Assembly (NCBI GenBank): GCA_027576995.1
Contig: JANBQC010000326.1
Span: forward strand, 1 to 29,352
Origin: Dimargaris cristalligena
Lineage: Eukaryota; Kickxellomycota; Dimargaritomycetes; Dimargaritales; Dimargaritaceae
DNA: 29,352 nt
Reading direction: 5' to 3'
In this document: positions 1 through 8,450 of the stretch, in pieces
Numbering within the stretch: position 1 is the stretch's first letter
Layout: each line of letters begins with the position of its first letter
Made by a program: the position numbers and the translations under genes
The notes under the pieces: model-generated
What the model was told of the DNA's origin: nothing
Seen by the model: the letters and a program-made list of their open reading frames with translations, nothing else
Databases searched by the model: none

Positions 1-196
1 CGCAGAGTACGCTGGGTTGGCCATCAGCAGTGGTTTCCCGCAGCACGGGCATTTTGCCGTACGGGGTGGCAGTACCAAGCTCGGAAAAATCCTCCAAGTA
101 GGTATTGGTCCATTTGGCATCAGCGTAGTCGAGCAGACAGCGGGTAGTTTCGGCCAGGCCGGTGAAGCGGGCGTAGTATACCTCGAAGGTGGACAT
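1..196 (-). CDS. Glutathione S-transferase copy 0, N-terminal part only
   Basis: This is the first of four related GST genes. The start codon is at 196-194 and the gene runs off the left edge, so only about 65 residues are visible. They cover the thioredoxin-like glutathione-binding domain: the start MSTFEVYYARFTGLAE with the expected catalytic Tyr at residue 8, then TPYGKMPVLRE, where the Pro before VL is the conserved cis-proline. The visible residues align without gaps to the three complete copies downstream. Even the last ones (DGQPSVLC) fit the DGQHIELC of the copy at 1678-2328, so the frame is intact to the edge. ACC precedes the ATG. The expected product is a cytosolic sigma-like GST that conjugates glutathione to electrophiles. 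The class is inferred from the Tyr and motif spacing, and the C-terminal domain cannot be judged. Confidence 0.9.
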   Translation of the reverse strand, partial: MSTFEVYYARFTGLAETTRCLLDYADAKWTNTYLEDFSELGTATPYGKMPVLRETTADGQPSVLC

Positions 197-296
197 GGTG
201 AAAGGTGGCAAAGGCGAAGAAGAAAGGATGGTAGATGTAGTGGTAGTCGGAGACAACGGTGCAAGTTGGTGTTTGAAGGGATTATGGCGGCCAATG

Positions 297-312
297 GCTC
301 ATATATATATTG
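297..312 (-). promoter_or_regulatory. TATA box of GST copy 0
   Basis: A TATATATAT run, read on the minus strand, lies about 105 bp upstream of the ATG at 196. The other three copies have a TATA box at a similar distance (about 95-125 bp), which makes this a believable core promoter. Confidence 0.5.
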
Positions 313-738
313 GGCCCTCTCGACTATCATTATATTTCTGCTTCCACGGCTTTTCGCCATTAGTTACCAGCTATGGCTGGGCTCCAGTTATCCTACCGCA
401 ATCGCCCAAAGTTACTTTCCCGCCCCGATTCAGTCATGGGATTTCTCACCGCAGTGTGATGTATCTCCGCAGTGCCCATCGTCTCCCCCATCTTCTCTTC
501 GTCTCCTGGGACATTGATGACAGTCCTCATGCTCAAAGAGCCACCCAACTTCAATGTAAATTGCCAAGTAATTTCGGTGTAGAAATAAGCCTCCATTTCA
601 CACCCAGGCCCAGCCGGCCACGTACGCCCCATTGCAGCAAACCCGTTCTGCTGAGCCCCGGTGTTCCATTGTTAATAGATCCGGGCCGGCTATTGATATT
701 GTCCGCAATGCTAAACCTAGATTTACATTTGGCTATGC

Positions 739-747
739 TTAGTCAGC
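739..747. promoter_or_regulatory. TTAGTCAGC site, Yap1/AP-1-like, upstream of GST copy 0
   Basis: The 9-mer TTAGTCAGC lies 543 bp upstream of the GST copy 0 ATG. The same 9-mer occurs upstream of all three other copies. TTAGTCA is a known Yap1-type bZIP site (the one described for yeast GSH1), so control by oxidative stress is a reasonable inference. Confidence 0.4.
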
Positions 748-969
748 TCAACTACCAATGTGATGTGGGGGGGGTGTCAGCTGTGATATTCACAGTTCTT
801 CATTTAGCTTCGCCTTATTTATCAAATCATATAGCACTACATCGGCGGGGTCTTATTTGCTGCTTAGTGAATGTCTGGCTGCAGTCTCAAATACCATGAC
901 CGTTTATGCTTCAGAGACGGTATTCGAGTGAATTTCAGCACAGCTGTGTAGGATTTTTAATGGTATGTG

Positions 970-1070
970 AATGGGAACATGGGCGGGAGACACATTTCCA
1001 ACCAGTAATACTTGCTCTATACAACGGATTTTTCGTACACAGCCTGGCTGAACCTCTCCCGTATGTTCTC
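970..1070 (+). repeat. Foldback (MITE-like) element, copy a
   Basis: The element has imperfect inverted arms (left about 977-1005 with GGGAGA and CAACCAG, right about 1041-1066 with CTGGCTGAAC and TCTCCC) around a conserved core GGATTTTTCGT. Related copies lie at about 3245-3345, 5765-5860 and, in inverse orientation, 6146-6290. The boundaries are approximate. Confidence 0.5.
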
Positions 1071-1677
1071 ATTTCCTCCAGACGTGTAGCGATATGTTGG
1101 ACCAACGGCATTATTCTCGACAGACTTACACTTAAATCGAAATAAGTATATCTGTGAGAAGAGAGGGAACAATGCCTAACCGGTAAAGAGATTGCGTAAT
1201 TGAAATCGCTCGCTTCATTATTATTTGATGACCTCATATTAAACGGGGAGTTGCTTCCACCCTACATAAAACCAGGGCTTAGTTTACCCCATCACACTCT
1301 TAATTATGTTGCCGCTTTTCGACGTGCGTTTAATAGCTAGCCCACCACTGTATCACAAGTTGTCATTAAATGATTGAATGGTTGTAATGCAAAGCCATTA
1401 TAGGCACCCACTCATTTGTCTGCATCGGGCCAGGACCAACCGTTCCCACCACTGAAAGCGGGCCTGTAAATAGAAGGAAGGGCAGGGCAGTTCAATGTCA
1501 GTTAACCAGTAGGATCGGGCCACACCCTTTTGAATTTCTGGTTGGATGGTGGATTTATTTGGGTTCATTGGGATATTTAATAAACAAATTAAGCATATGC
1601 CATTGTCATAGTGGACAATAGACACGGTATCCGTTCGTCTAGGATCCACTGCCCCCCCCTCCAGACAACAGGTATTG

Positions 1678-2328
1678 TTAAATAGGTCCCATCTGGTAAG
1701 AGGCATGGCGTTGAGCGAAGCGTTCCAAATACCGTTGAAAATTAGGGTCCTGCTCCAAAGTATGCACTAGTTTTTGGTGACTCTGGACCATGAGGCCACG
1801 GAGCTCATCATCAAATTGGCTGAACGGTTTCATACGGCTAATCACCAGGTAGGCGGCAATGTCCGCCCAGGTGGTCCGGTCGCCGAAGTAATGCCCATTA
1901 TCGCCATTGGCGACCAATAGCGCACCGTGGCGGGCGAAAAAACGCTGGGCTTCCTTGCGGTATTGTTCCACCAAAATCGGCTGTACTTCCTTCGGGGAAT
2001 GGCGGTAGAAGGCCAAGGGACGGATGACATCGTCCACTTGGGATACGACGGCGTCGATGCGGGCGGCTTCAACCAGGTCGTCGCTGTACAGGCCGAAGCG
2101 ACGGGCGAGGTAGCGTTCGATGGCCCGACTTTCGCAGAGTTCAATATGTTGACCATCGGCGTTTATCTCACGAAGAACCGGGACTTTGCCGTAGGGAGTG
2201 GTATCGCCGAGCAGGGACAGGTCATCGACGTAAGTGGGCTCCCACTGGGCATTGGCATAGTCGAGTAGGCAACGGGAGGTTTCGGCGATGCCGGGGAATT
2301 TGGCGTAGAGAAGTTCAAACTTAGACAT
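1678..2328 (-). CDS. Glutathione S-transferase copy 1, sigma-like
   Basis: This is a complete intronless gene of 216 aa, the usual length for cytosolic GSTs. The N-terminal thioredoxin-like domain (about residues 1-78) has Tyr8 in FELLYAKFPGIAE, the cis-proline in TPYGKVPVLRE, and the glutathione-binding ESRAIERYLARRFGLY segment. The helical C-terminal domain has DRTTWADIAAYL, the hydrophobic-core and N-capping region with the conserved Asp. It should conjugate glutathione to electrophiles or lipid peroxides in the cytosol. It is the most diverged of the three complete copies: its ending differs (ASYQMGPI), there is a one-residue length change near RMKPFSQFDDEL, and an A/T-rich context precedes the ATG where copies 0, 2 and 3 have ACC. 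Substrate specificity cannot be read from sequence. Confidence 0.93.
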   Translation of the reverse strand: MSKFELLYAKFPGIAETSRCLLDYANAQWEPTYVDDLSLLGDTTPYGKVPVLREINADGQHIELCESRAIERYLARRFGLYSDDLVEAARIDAVVSQVDDVIRPLAFYRHSPKEVQPILVEQYRKEAQRFFARHGALLVANGDNGHYFGDRTTWADIAAYLVISRMKPFSQFDDELRGLMVQSHQKLVHTLEQDPNFQRYLERFAQRHASYQMGPI

Positions 2329-2449
2329 AATGAGATAATAGAATTATAAGGAAGGCCGATTGATTAAGTTGGTAGGTATCTAATGAGCGAATAGGGAGGC
2401 AAAACAATGTGCGGAGTGTCCAACAGGGGATAAAATAGCTGGTGGCCAG

Positions 2450-2460
2450 ATTATATACGA
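2450..2460 (-). promoter_or_regulatory. TATA box of GST copy 1
   Basis: GTATATAA, read on the minus strand, lies about 123 bp before the ATG at 2328. The spacing agrees with the other copies. Confidence 0.5.
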
Positions 2461-2771
2461 TGGGTTCTTCAGCCCAACTTATCAGGTATTCCGTGGTAAA
2501 CATTTATGACAGAATATGCCAGTACCAAGTCAGGGTATTTGAAAAAAACAACCAGCCCAGGCGTTTATCGTATTCCTATGAAACGGTCGAAAACTAGAAA
2601 AATAATCAGGGCGATGCAATTGTTGGGGTGCTTATTAATGTCATTAGTTAATTAGGCACACCTACCTTGTTTTTAGATTGGACATATTTACATAGAGTGC
2701 CCGTATATTACCGGATTCCTGACAAATATGTTTTAATCCCTCTCAAATGGGTTAATACACCACGGGATGGC

Positions 2772-2780
2772 TTAGTCAGC
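2772..2780. promoter_or_regulatory. TTAGTCAGC site, Yap1/AP-1-like, upstream of GST copy 1
   Basis: The site is 444 bp before the copy 1 ATG and is the same 9-mer found in the other three GST promoters. The flanking sequence is otherwise strongly diverged. Confidence 0.4.
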
Positions 2781-3244
2781 CGGGATACCAAGGTGTCTCC
2801 ATGATCAAACTGGTTCAGTCCGATTTGGTAACTTGTCTATCAATAGTATGATACCGAAGACCCCACTGCCATTTTGCAAATCCAAGACATACCTACGTAG
2901 TACAAGGTGGGAAGTTCATGGATAGCGACCAACGTTTCTGGAGAACTGCGCTAGCCCAGTGGGGGGCGGCAGATTGGCAAGACGGTGGTGTACAATAAGT
3001 AGGTGGCGGCGTCGGTTTAAACGTAAGCCACAATACTACTTAGGGCCTATTTTTATCACCATTGATTAATATTTGGCCATATGGGTTTTCGTAGTCACAC
3101 GTTGAGTTGCGTAAGTGCCTTACGTACCCCTAAAAAGTAACCTAGGGTACATTCATACAAGAACGCTGTCGGACTACTATTATGTACAATAATTAATATT
3201 TCTGAAATTCAATACGATTCTATAAGACCTTAAGTGCAATGTAA

Positions 3245-3345
3245 AAGAAGTAATGGAGCGTTGTCATGTTTTAAGTCTGACAGAATTGTCTTACCAAGGG
3301 GATTTTTCGTTATATAGCCAGACAAAACCTCACGCGTATTAAATA
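3245..3345 (+). repeat. Foldback (MITE-like) element, copy b
   Basis: The core GGATTTTTCGTTATA at 3299-3313 is flanked by arms GTTTTAAGTCTGACAG on the left and AGCCAGACAAAACC on the right. These arms pair with each other although their sequence differs from the CAACCAG/CTGGTTG arms of the other copies. Confidence 0.45.
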
Positions 3346-4030
3346 GTTTTTACGTCCCTTCTTCCATAGATTAAATAAGGTTCTTATTATTACATCTACC
3401 CCAGCAGATGGATGCAACTCCGTAGATACCAATGCATCTCCGCCCTTGGTTGTGGAGTGCGAACCCGGAAACCAAGATAATCAGGGCCCTGGCCATCCAG
3501 AACCCCCGGCCTTGGACGATAGATAAGCCCGATCCACTATAATTGACAGCCGCAGCGCCAGATATCTACTATTGTTATCCTTGACGCTCGGACTTAGTCT
3601 CTTCGCAATCCTTCTAGGTCCTTCTCAAGGTCTCCATCCGAAAACTGAGCGTACCGTAGGCCCATCAGGAATGAACCGCCGCATATGATAGAACTAGTAC
3701 TGACTACATATAAAGGGTGCTCTACCTGCCATATTTCAATTCCTTAGTTCACTAGCGCTCCTATCGCTATTCACCTTAGTTCGCTTATATATATCACGCT
3801 CACCATCTTCAGATAATAAAAGCCCGCTCATAACCATTCACTAATCTAATACTTATAATTACATTTGATCCCCGAGGTACTGTTCAACTGCTGTGGCCAT
3901 CGCTTATGCTACCCTATTTGTGGCTTCGCCGCTATATTTATTTCCGCCAATAAGAAAATGTCAGAAGATAAAATTAAATACATAGTTTCAGGGGTATAAC
4001 CAAAGGGCATAGTTATTTTCTTTACAGACT

Positions 4031-4678
4031 TTAATTGGGGGCGAAATAGCTAGCAAGTCGGGGCTCGGCGCGTTCCAAGTAGCGCTTGAAGATGGGGTCT
4101 TGTTCCAGGGTATCGATGAGTTTCTGATGACTCTTCGTCATCAGAGCCCGTAGTTCTGCATCAAAGTCTCTCGACTGTTTCATGCGCTGGATACTGACGT
4201 ATGCAATAATATCCACCCAGGTAGTACGACTACCAACGTAGTGGCCATTATCCCCGTTGGCGACCAACTGACCTGTGTGGCGGGTAAACAGACGGGTGGC
4301 CTCCTTGCGGAATTGGTCAATCAGCGCGGGACGGTCCGCTTCCGGTACGTACGGAGCAGTGGTTAAAGGACGCATGGCATCGTCAAACTGGGAAGCCACG
4401 GCGTCCATGAGGGCGGCTTCAACCAGGTTGTCGCTGTACAGACCAAAACGACGGGCAAGATAGCGTTCGATGGCCCGGGTTTCCGAGAATTCGATACGTT
4501 GACCGTCGGCGGTGGTTTCCCGCAGAACAGGCACTCGGCCATAGGGCGTCGTGGTGGCTAATGCGGCCCAATCCTCAACATAGGTCGACTCCCACTGGGC
4601 ATCGGCGTAGTCGAGCATGCAACGGCTGGTTTCGGCCATGCCGGCGATTTTGGCATAGAATACTTCAAACTTGGACAT
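4031..4678 (-). CDS. Glutathione S-transferase copy 2, sigma-like
   Basis: This is a complete intronless gene of 215 aa. Tyr8 lies in FEVFYAKIAGMAE, the cis-proline in TPYGRVPVLRE, and the glutathione-binding segment reads SETRAIERYLARRFGLY, with Thr where the other copies have Ser in ESRAI. The C-terminal domain carries SRTTWVDIIAYV with the conserved Asp. It is closest to copy 3: the two share most of the first 100 residues, including DGQRIE and VASQFDD, and their spacers also align. It is therefore the product of the most recent duplication in the array. ACC precedes the ATG. The expected role is cytosolic glutathione conjugation; the preferred substrate is unknown. Confidence 0.93.
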   Translation of the reverse strand: MSKFEVFYAKIAGMAETSRCMLDYADAQWESTYVEDWAALATTTPYGRVPVLRETTADGQRIEFSETRAIERYLARRFGLYSDNLVEAALMDAVASQFDDAMRPLTTAPYVPEADRPALIDQFRKEATRLFTRHTGQLVANGDNGHYVGSRTTWVDIIAYVSIQRMKQSRDFDAELRALMTKSHQKLIDTLEQDPIFKRYLERAEPRLASYFAPN

Positions 4679-4770
4679 GGTGGTGATATGGCAACGGGAA
4701 ATGATAGTCGGAGATAATATTCAAGGCAGTGAGAGGTGTTGGACTTAAAATTAATCACTGCTGGTATTGG

Positions 4771-4780
4771 GTATATATAC
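4771..4780 (-). promoter_or_regulatory. TATA box of GST copy 2
   Basis: GTATATATAC lies about 95 bp before the ATG at 4678. Immediately upstream on the minus strand is a GGGACCGGACTGCCC block, conserved as GGGACCAGACTGCC before the TATA box of copy 3. Confidence 0.6.
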
Positions 4781-5105
4781 TACTGGGCAGTCCGGTCCCA
4801 AGACAATTAGGGATAATGTTCTGGCTGAACTAAACCCCGACTGTCTAACATTTAAATGGGAATGGAGTTGAACCAAGACTGGTCCCTGGGTCTACAACTA
4901 ACCAGACAAACATGATGTGTTTATATAAATCGGCAGCGTCGTAAGCAAATGCTTATTAATCCCGAAATGAATCAATTAATACATTTCTCTCCCCCACACC
5001 TCCCGTGTCAGTTGGAGTATTGTGTTAGTGCTTGGAGCCCCCCAGTTGTTCAAGTGACCGCTTTTACTAGTATAGATTATAAATCAGCTGTTTGACGGAT
5101 GGGGT

Positions 5106-5137
5106 TGACTAACCGGTAGTGCAAAGAGTTAGTCAGC
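5106..5137. promoter_or_regulatory. Dyad of two Yap1/AP-1-like sites upstream of GST copy 2
   Basis: TGACTAA at 5106-5112 and TTAGTCA at 5129-5135 (extended to TTAGTCAGC, ending 5137) are reverse complements of each other, 16 bp apart. They start about 430-450 bp before the copy 2 ATG. In copy 3 the first half is altered to AACTAA and the second is kept. Confidence 0.45.
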
Positions 5138-5764
5138 ATGTGAACCGCCATGACAGGAAGAAGCAGGCCCGGGTTCGAAATATAGGAATTAAAGTGCGTG
5201 TTATTGCAAGAGCCGAGCCGCTGATAGTATACTGTACCTCCTAACTGCTTGGATAACCGGACACTTGGCCACAGCCGAGGCAAACTTAGAAATAAAAGAA
5301 TAAGGTATATTAAAAGGGGAGTGACGGATCAGGTATAGCGAAATACTGTGATTTTGTGATTTTCCCAGCCCATAGGTGCTTGAACTGACCACACTTTAGG
5401 GCGAAAGACCAACATAAATGCAGCTAGAAACCCAAATACGTTACCACAGGCCAATACCCTAGTAGATGCTACATTGGCCTATGCTGTGGATGACTACCTA
5501 TTAAACCGCTCGATATAAGGCCACGAATAGTATTATATAAGATCTGGGGATGTACAATTAGCGATTTAATTAGTTAAAGGATATCATTATCATCCGGCTA
5601 GTTAACTGATGGATAAGTATAGGAACTAGATCGACTTTATTTCTCCAACTAGATCAGCAGTGTTAGGACAGAGATATGAATAAGGCCATGCTAAGGCACG
5701 CAATTTGAAGATATAAGTGAAATCCCGCCCAACTATATAAGGTTAGAAATAGTAATTGTGTGTG

Positions 5765-5860
5765 AAAATATATGGGAGATTTAGTTTCAACCAGCAGTAT
5801 TAGCGTCATCCAGCGGATTTTTCGTTATACAGCCTGGTTGAATATCTTCTATATAGACTA
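5765..5860 (+). repeat. Foldback (MITE-like) element, copy c
   Basis: The left arm ATATGGGAGA...TTTCAACCAG pairs with the right arm CTGGTTGAATATCTTCTATAT around the core GGATTTTTCGTTATACAGCC. It lies 1087 bp upstream of the copy 2 ATG. A partial relative lies the same distance upstream of copy 3. Confidence 0.55.
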
Positions 5861-6145
5861 AATCCAATACGGATACATACGATTTTAAGTGAAATGTAAA
5901 CAAGATGTTGGGGTGGTACGTATTGTATAACCTGTAAACTCTATCATTTCACACGAATATCTCTCTATTTTGCCAGTCCGACCCTCCCCCATTATTCACA
6001 GCTTTTGCACATCTTCCAAAGACTAAACATGTCCCACCTAGTGTCCATCAATACTCAAGCCACTATTTAACTAATATGATCGTAAATTTCACCAACTTTA
6101 TTATGGATTTACCGCCGTGCTTATTTCCATCAATAAGACAAGGTC

Positions 6146-6290
6146 AATATGGGAGAAGTTCATTCAGGCTGTATAATGAAAAATCCATTGGACAAGGCCA
6201 ATATTACTGGTTAAAAGCCATTCTCATATATTTGCCCATACACGTATTATGTAGACCCTTATACAGCTGATTTGAATTTCATCCATATTT
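6146..6290 (-). mobile_element. MITE-like insertion with terminal inverted repeats, copy d
   Basis: This is a 145-bp element downstream of GST copy 3. The left end AATATGGGAGAAGTTCA and the reverse complement of the right end AATATGGATGAAATTCA agree over about 34 bp, with roughly 24 matches counted by hand and a shared CTGTATAA. Inside the left repeat is the reverse complement of the GGATTTTTC core of copies a-c. The corresponding point downstream of GST copy 2 (about 3958-3972) lacks it, while flanking sequence (TTATTTCC..CAATAAGA before; AAAAT.AAAT.CATAG.TTCA after) is shared. No clear target-site duplication was found. It has no coding capacity. Confidence 0.6.
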
Positions 6291-6355
6291 AAAATGAAAT
6301 GCATAGATTCAAGAGTAAAACTGGAGATAACATGATTTTTCCCTACGGATTTTGA

Positions 6356-7003
6356 TTAGGGGAAGGGAGGGTAACTGGCCACCCGAGGTTTGGCGCGTTC
6401 CAAGTAGCGCTTGAACTTGGGGTCCTGCTCCAACGCATCAATAAGTTTCTGGTGACTCTTCATCATGAGGGCCTGGAGCTCCACATCGAAGTCCGTCGAC
6501 TGTTTCATGCGCTTAATGCACAGATACGCGATAATATCCGCCCAGGAGGTCCGGTTCCCAAAGTAGTGCCCATTATCCCCATTAGCGACCAGCTGGCCAA
6601 CATGACGGGTAAACAGACGATTGGCCTCCGCGCGGAATCGTTCGATCAGAGAGGGTCGGGCCGCTTCCGGAACGTGCGGAACGGCGAGTAAAGGGCGCAT
6701 GACATCGTCAAACTGGGAGGCCACGGCGTCCATGCGGGCGGCTTCGACGAGGTCGTCGCTGTACAGGCCAAAGCGACGGGCGAGGTAGCGTTCGATGGCC
6801 CGGCTTTCGGTGAGCTCAATACGTTGGCCGTCGGCGGTGGTTTCCCGCAGAACAGGCACTCGGCCGTAGGGAGTTGAGTTGACGATTTCAGCCCAGTCGT
6901 CGAAATAGGTTGACTCCCACTTGGCGTCGGCGTAGTCAAGCAGGCTACGAATGGTTTCGGCCAGGCCGGGGAGCTTGGCGTAGTAGACCTCGAAAGTGGA
7001 CAT
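6356..7003 (-). CDS. Glutathione S-transferase copy 3, sigma-like
   Basis: This is a complete intronless gene of 215 aa. Tyr8 lies in FEVYYAKLPGLAE, where sigma-class enzymes have the catalytic Tyr. Pro50 is the cis-proline in TPYGRVPVL, and Glu66-Ser67 lie in ESRAIERYLARRFG, which binds the gamma-glutamyl end of glutathione. The all-helical C-terminal domain starts near residue 85, with NRTSWADIIAYL (Asp156). The cytosolic role is inferred: no signal peptide or transmembrane segment is present. It is the last gene of the array, and its promoter region is a clear duplicate of that of copy 2. Sigma class is the best guess; a fungal-specific GST class with the same motifs is possible. Confidence 0.93.
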   Translation of the reverse strand: MSTFEVYYAKLPGLAETIRSLLDYADAKWESTYFDDWAEIVNSTPYGRVPVLRETTADGQRIELTESRAIERYLARRFGLYSDDLVEAARMDAVASQFDDVMRPLLAVPHVPEAARPSLIERFRAEANRLFTRHVGQLVANGDNGHYFGNRTSWADIIAYLCIKRMKQSTDFDVELQALMMKSHQKLIDALEQDPKFKRYLERAKPRVASYPPFP

Positions 7004-7118
7004 GGTGATGCTGATACTGATGGTGGTGGTAGTGATATAGCAATGGAAATGGTAGTTGGAGTTGCAAGCGAAAGCGGTGAGAGATGTAGAGTTAGAAATG
7101 GGCTGCCACTAATATCGG

Positions 7119-7128
7119 TTATATATAC
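7119..7128 (-). promoter_or_regulatory. TATA box of GST copy 3
   Basis: GTATATATAA, read on the minus strand, lies about 116 bp before the ATG at 7003. It is preceded by the same GGGACC.GACTGCC block as in copy 2. Confidence 0.6.
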
Positions 7129-7465
7129 GGTCAGGCAGTCTGGTCCCATGGCATTTGTGGCCAGTAATTTAGCAGAATAAAACTCCAACGGTCTAGCATT
7201 CAAATGAGAATACCGCTGATCCAAGATTGGCCCATTGCCGACGCCCAATCAGCCAGGCTTTGCGGGATATTATAAATGCACGACCTTTTATTTAAATGCT
7301 TATTAATATCGACATAAAAACGACTCTCCGCCACACTTCCCTGGTCAGCTGGAGTATTGTGTGCATGCCTGAGTTCCTCCAGTTGTTCAAATGATTGCCC
7401 TTCCGGGTGCAGATTAGAAATCTAGTGTTTGACGGAAGGGGTCAACTAACCCGTGGTGCTATGGG

Positions 7466-7474
7466 TTAGTCAGC
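7466..7474. promoter_or_regulatory. TTAGTCAGC site, Yap1/AP-1-like, upstream of GST copy 3
   Basis: The site lies 463 bp before the copy 3 ATG, in a block homologous to the dyad of copy 2. The upstream half of the dyad has decayed. Confidence 0.4.
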
Positions 7475-8450
7475 ATGGGTACTACAACGGAAGGAAGAAA
7501 CGGGTCCAGATTGGGAATAAATGAATTAATCTATAGATGGTGATGCAAAAACCAAGCCATTAGTAAGAGGTAGTCCCTCTTCGCTACTTGGGTGGTTAGA
7601 TACTTGGCCACAGCCAAGGCAGGCTAAGAAATGAATTAATAAGGTTTGCCAAAAGGGGTGTAGCGGATTAGACGTAGTGGAGAGCTAAGTTCTGGAATAT
7701 GTACCTGCCTATAAATATATGTAGGCCACACTGTAGGGTAAATACCTCCCTAAAAAGCAGTTAAAACAAATCCATTCTTATAGGTGTCAATCTCCGTAGA
7801 CGCTAAAATAGCCTACGCCGTAGAATACTTCATATTAGGCCACTCAAAACAAGGTCGTGAAGGCGATTTTATAAGATCTGGGATAGACTAGTATGGCAAT
7901 ATAAAACTGACGAATTATCTGGTTAAGGGGTATCCGCAAAATTCGGCTAGTTTACAGATGGATACGTATAGGAATTGGTTCGGCTTTATATAGCCGAACT
8001 AATCAGTAACATCATGGTAGAGGTATGACCATGATATTATTAAGGGATGTTACTTGATTTATAATGACAATTTAATATGGACATATAATCAATGGGCCCT
8101 GAGGTTGACCAAGACAGTGTTGGCCATCCGTTTCTAGAGTCTTAATGATAAAAATGGGGCAATTTAAAACCAACGGCCTAAGCGACACCGGCAATAATCC
8201 TTAACATTAGTTAGCCCAGCAATTTATTTATTAAAATCTTTCTATAGTAATAATTTAAACCTAAAAATATTCACTTTGGGTCTATAGTTAAGCGGGGCTC
8301 TAAATAGAAACCCACCTGGGTAAGGAGGAGTGTGGAGAGAAGGGTGGGAAAATCTAAATCAATTAAACTACTCGCACAGGGGAATGGCCCAAGCGGGTTA
8401 GGGTTAAGGAAAATCTCCCCACCAACCAATCCAAATAAACCCTTGCCTGT

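Larger units (their letters stand above)
197..1677. other. Spacer between GST copies 0 and 1
   Basis: No gene is supported here. The stretch holds the promoter of GST copy 0 (TATA-like run near 299-311, about 105 bp before its ATG), a TTAGTCAGC site at 739-747, one copy of a foldback element at about 970-1070, and the 3' flank of GST copy 1. It is a heavily diverged relative of the other GST spacers. A plus-strand open frame at 189-899 covers the promoter and resembles nothing I know. Confidence 0.6.
2329..4030. other. Spacer between GST copies 1 and 2
   Basis: No gene is supported. The stretch holds the copy 1 promoter (TATA near 2451-2459, TTAGTCAGC at 2772-2780), foldback copy b at about 3245-3345, and the 3' flank of GST copy 2. 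The part at 3400-3660 is more GC-rich than its surroundings but has no readable frame of note. Confidence 0.6.
4679..6355. other. Spacer between GST copies 2 and 3
   Basis: No gene is supported. The stretch aligns along much of its length with the spacer upstream of copy 3 (7004-8450). Examples are the block after the TATA box, the stretch near 5009-5060 against 7343-7395, and 5268-5335 against 7606-7680. It contains two AP-1-like sites in a dyad, foldback copies c and d, and the copy 3 3' flank. Confidence 0.65.
7004..8450. other. Spacer between GST copy 3 and UTP10
   Basis: No gene is supported. The first 1.1 kb duplicates the spacer upstream of copy 2, with TATA near 7119-7128 and TTAGTCAGC at 7466-7474. 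At about 8085-8135 there is only the left half of a foldback element, 1087 bp before the ATG. After that the similarity ends, which marks the right edge of the tandem duplication. The remainder is the 3' flank of UTP10. Confidence 0.6.

Noticed and set aside
1..16. The first bases (CGCAGAGTACGC) look like a residue of a cDNA/amplification adapter.
   Set aside because: The GST copy 0 frame continues through them, and the encoded VLCE-type ending aligns without gaps with ELCE of the copy at 1678-2328, so they are better explained as coding sequence.
189..899. A 236-codon open frame on the plus strand.
   Set aside because: It overlaps the start, leader and TATA box of GST copy 0, has no recognisable domain, and has no counterpart in the three homologous promoter regions.
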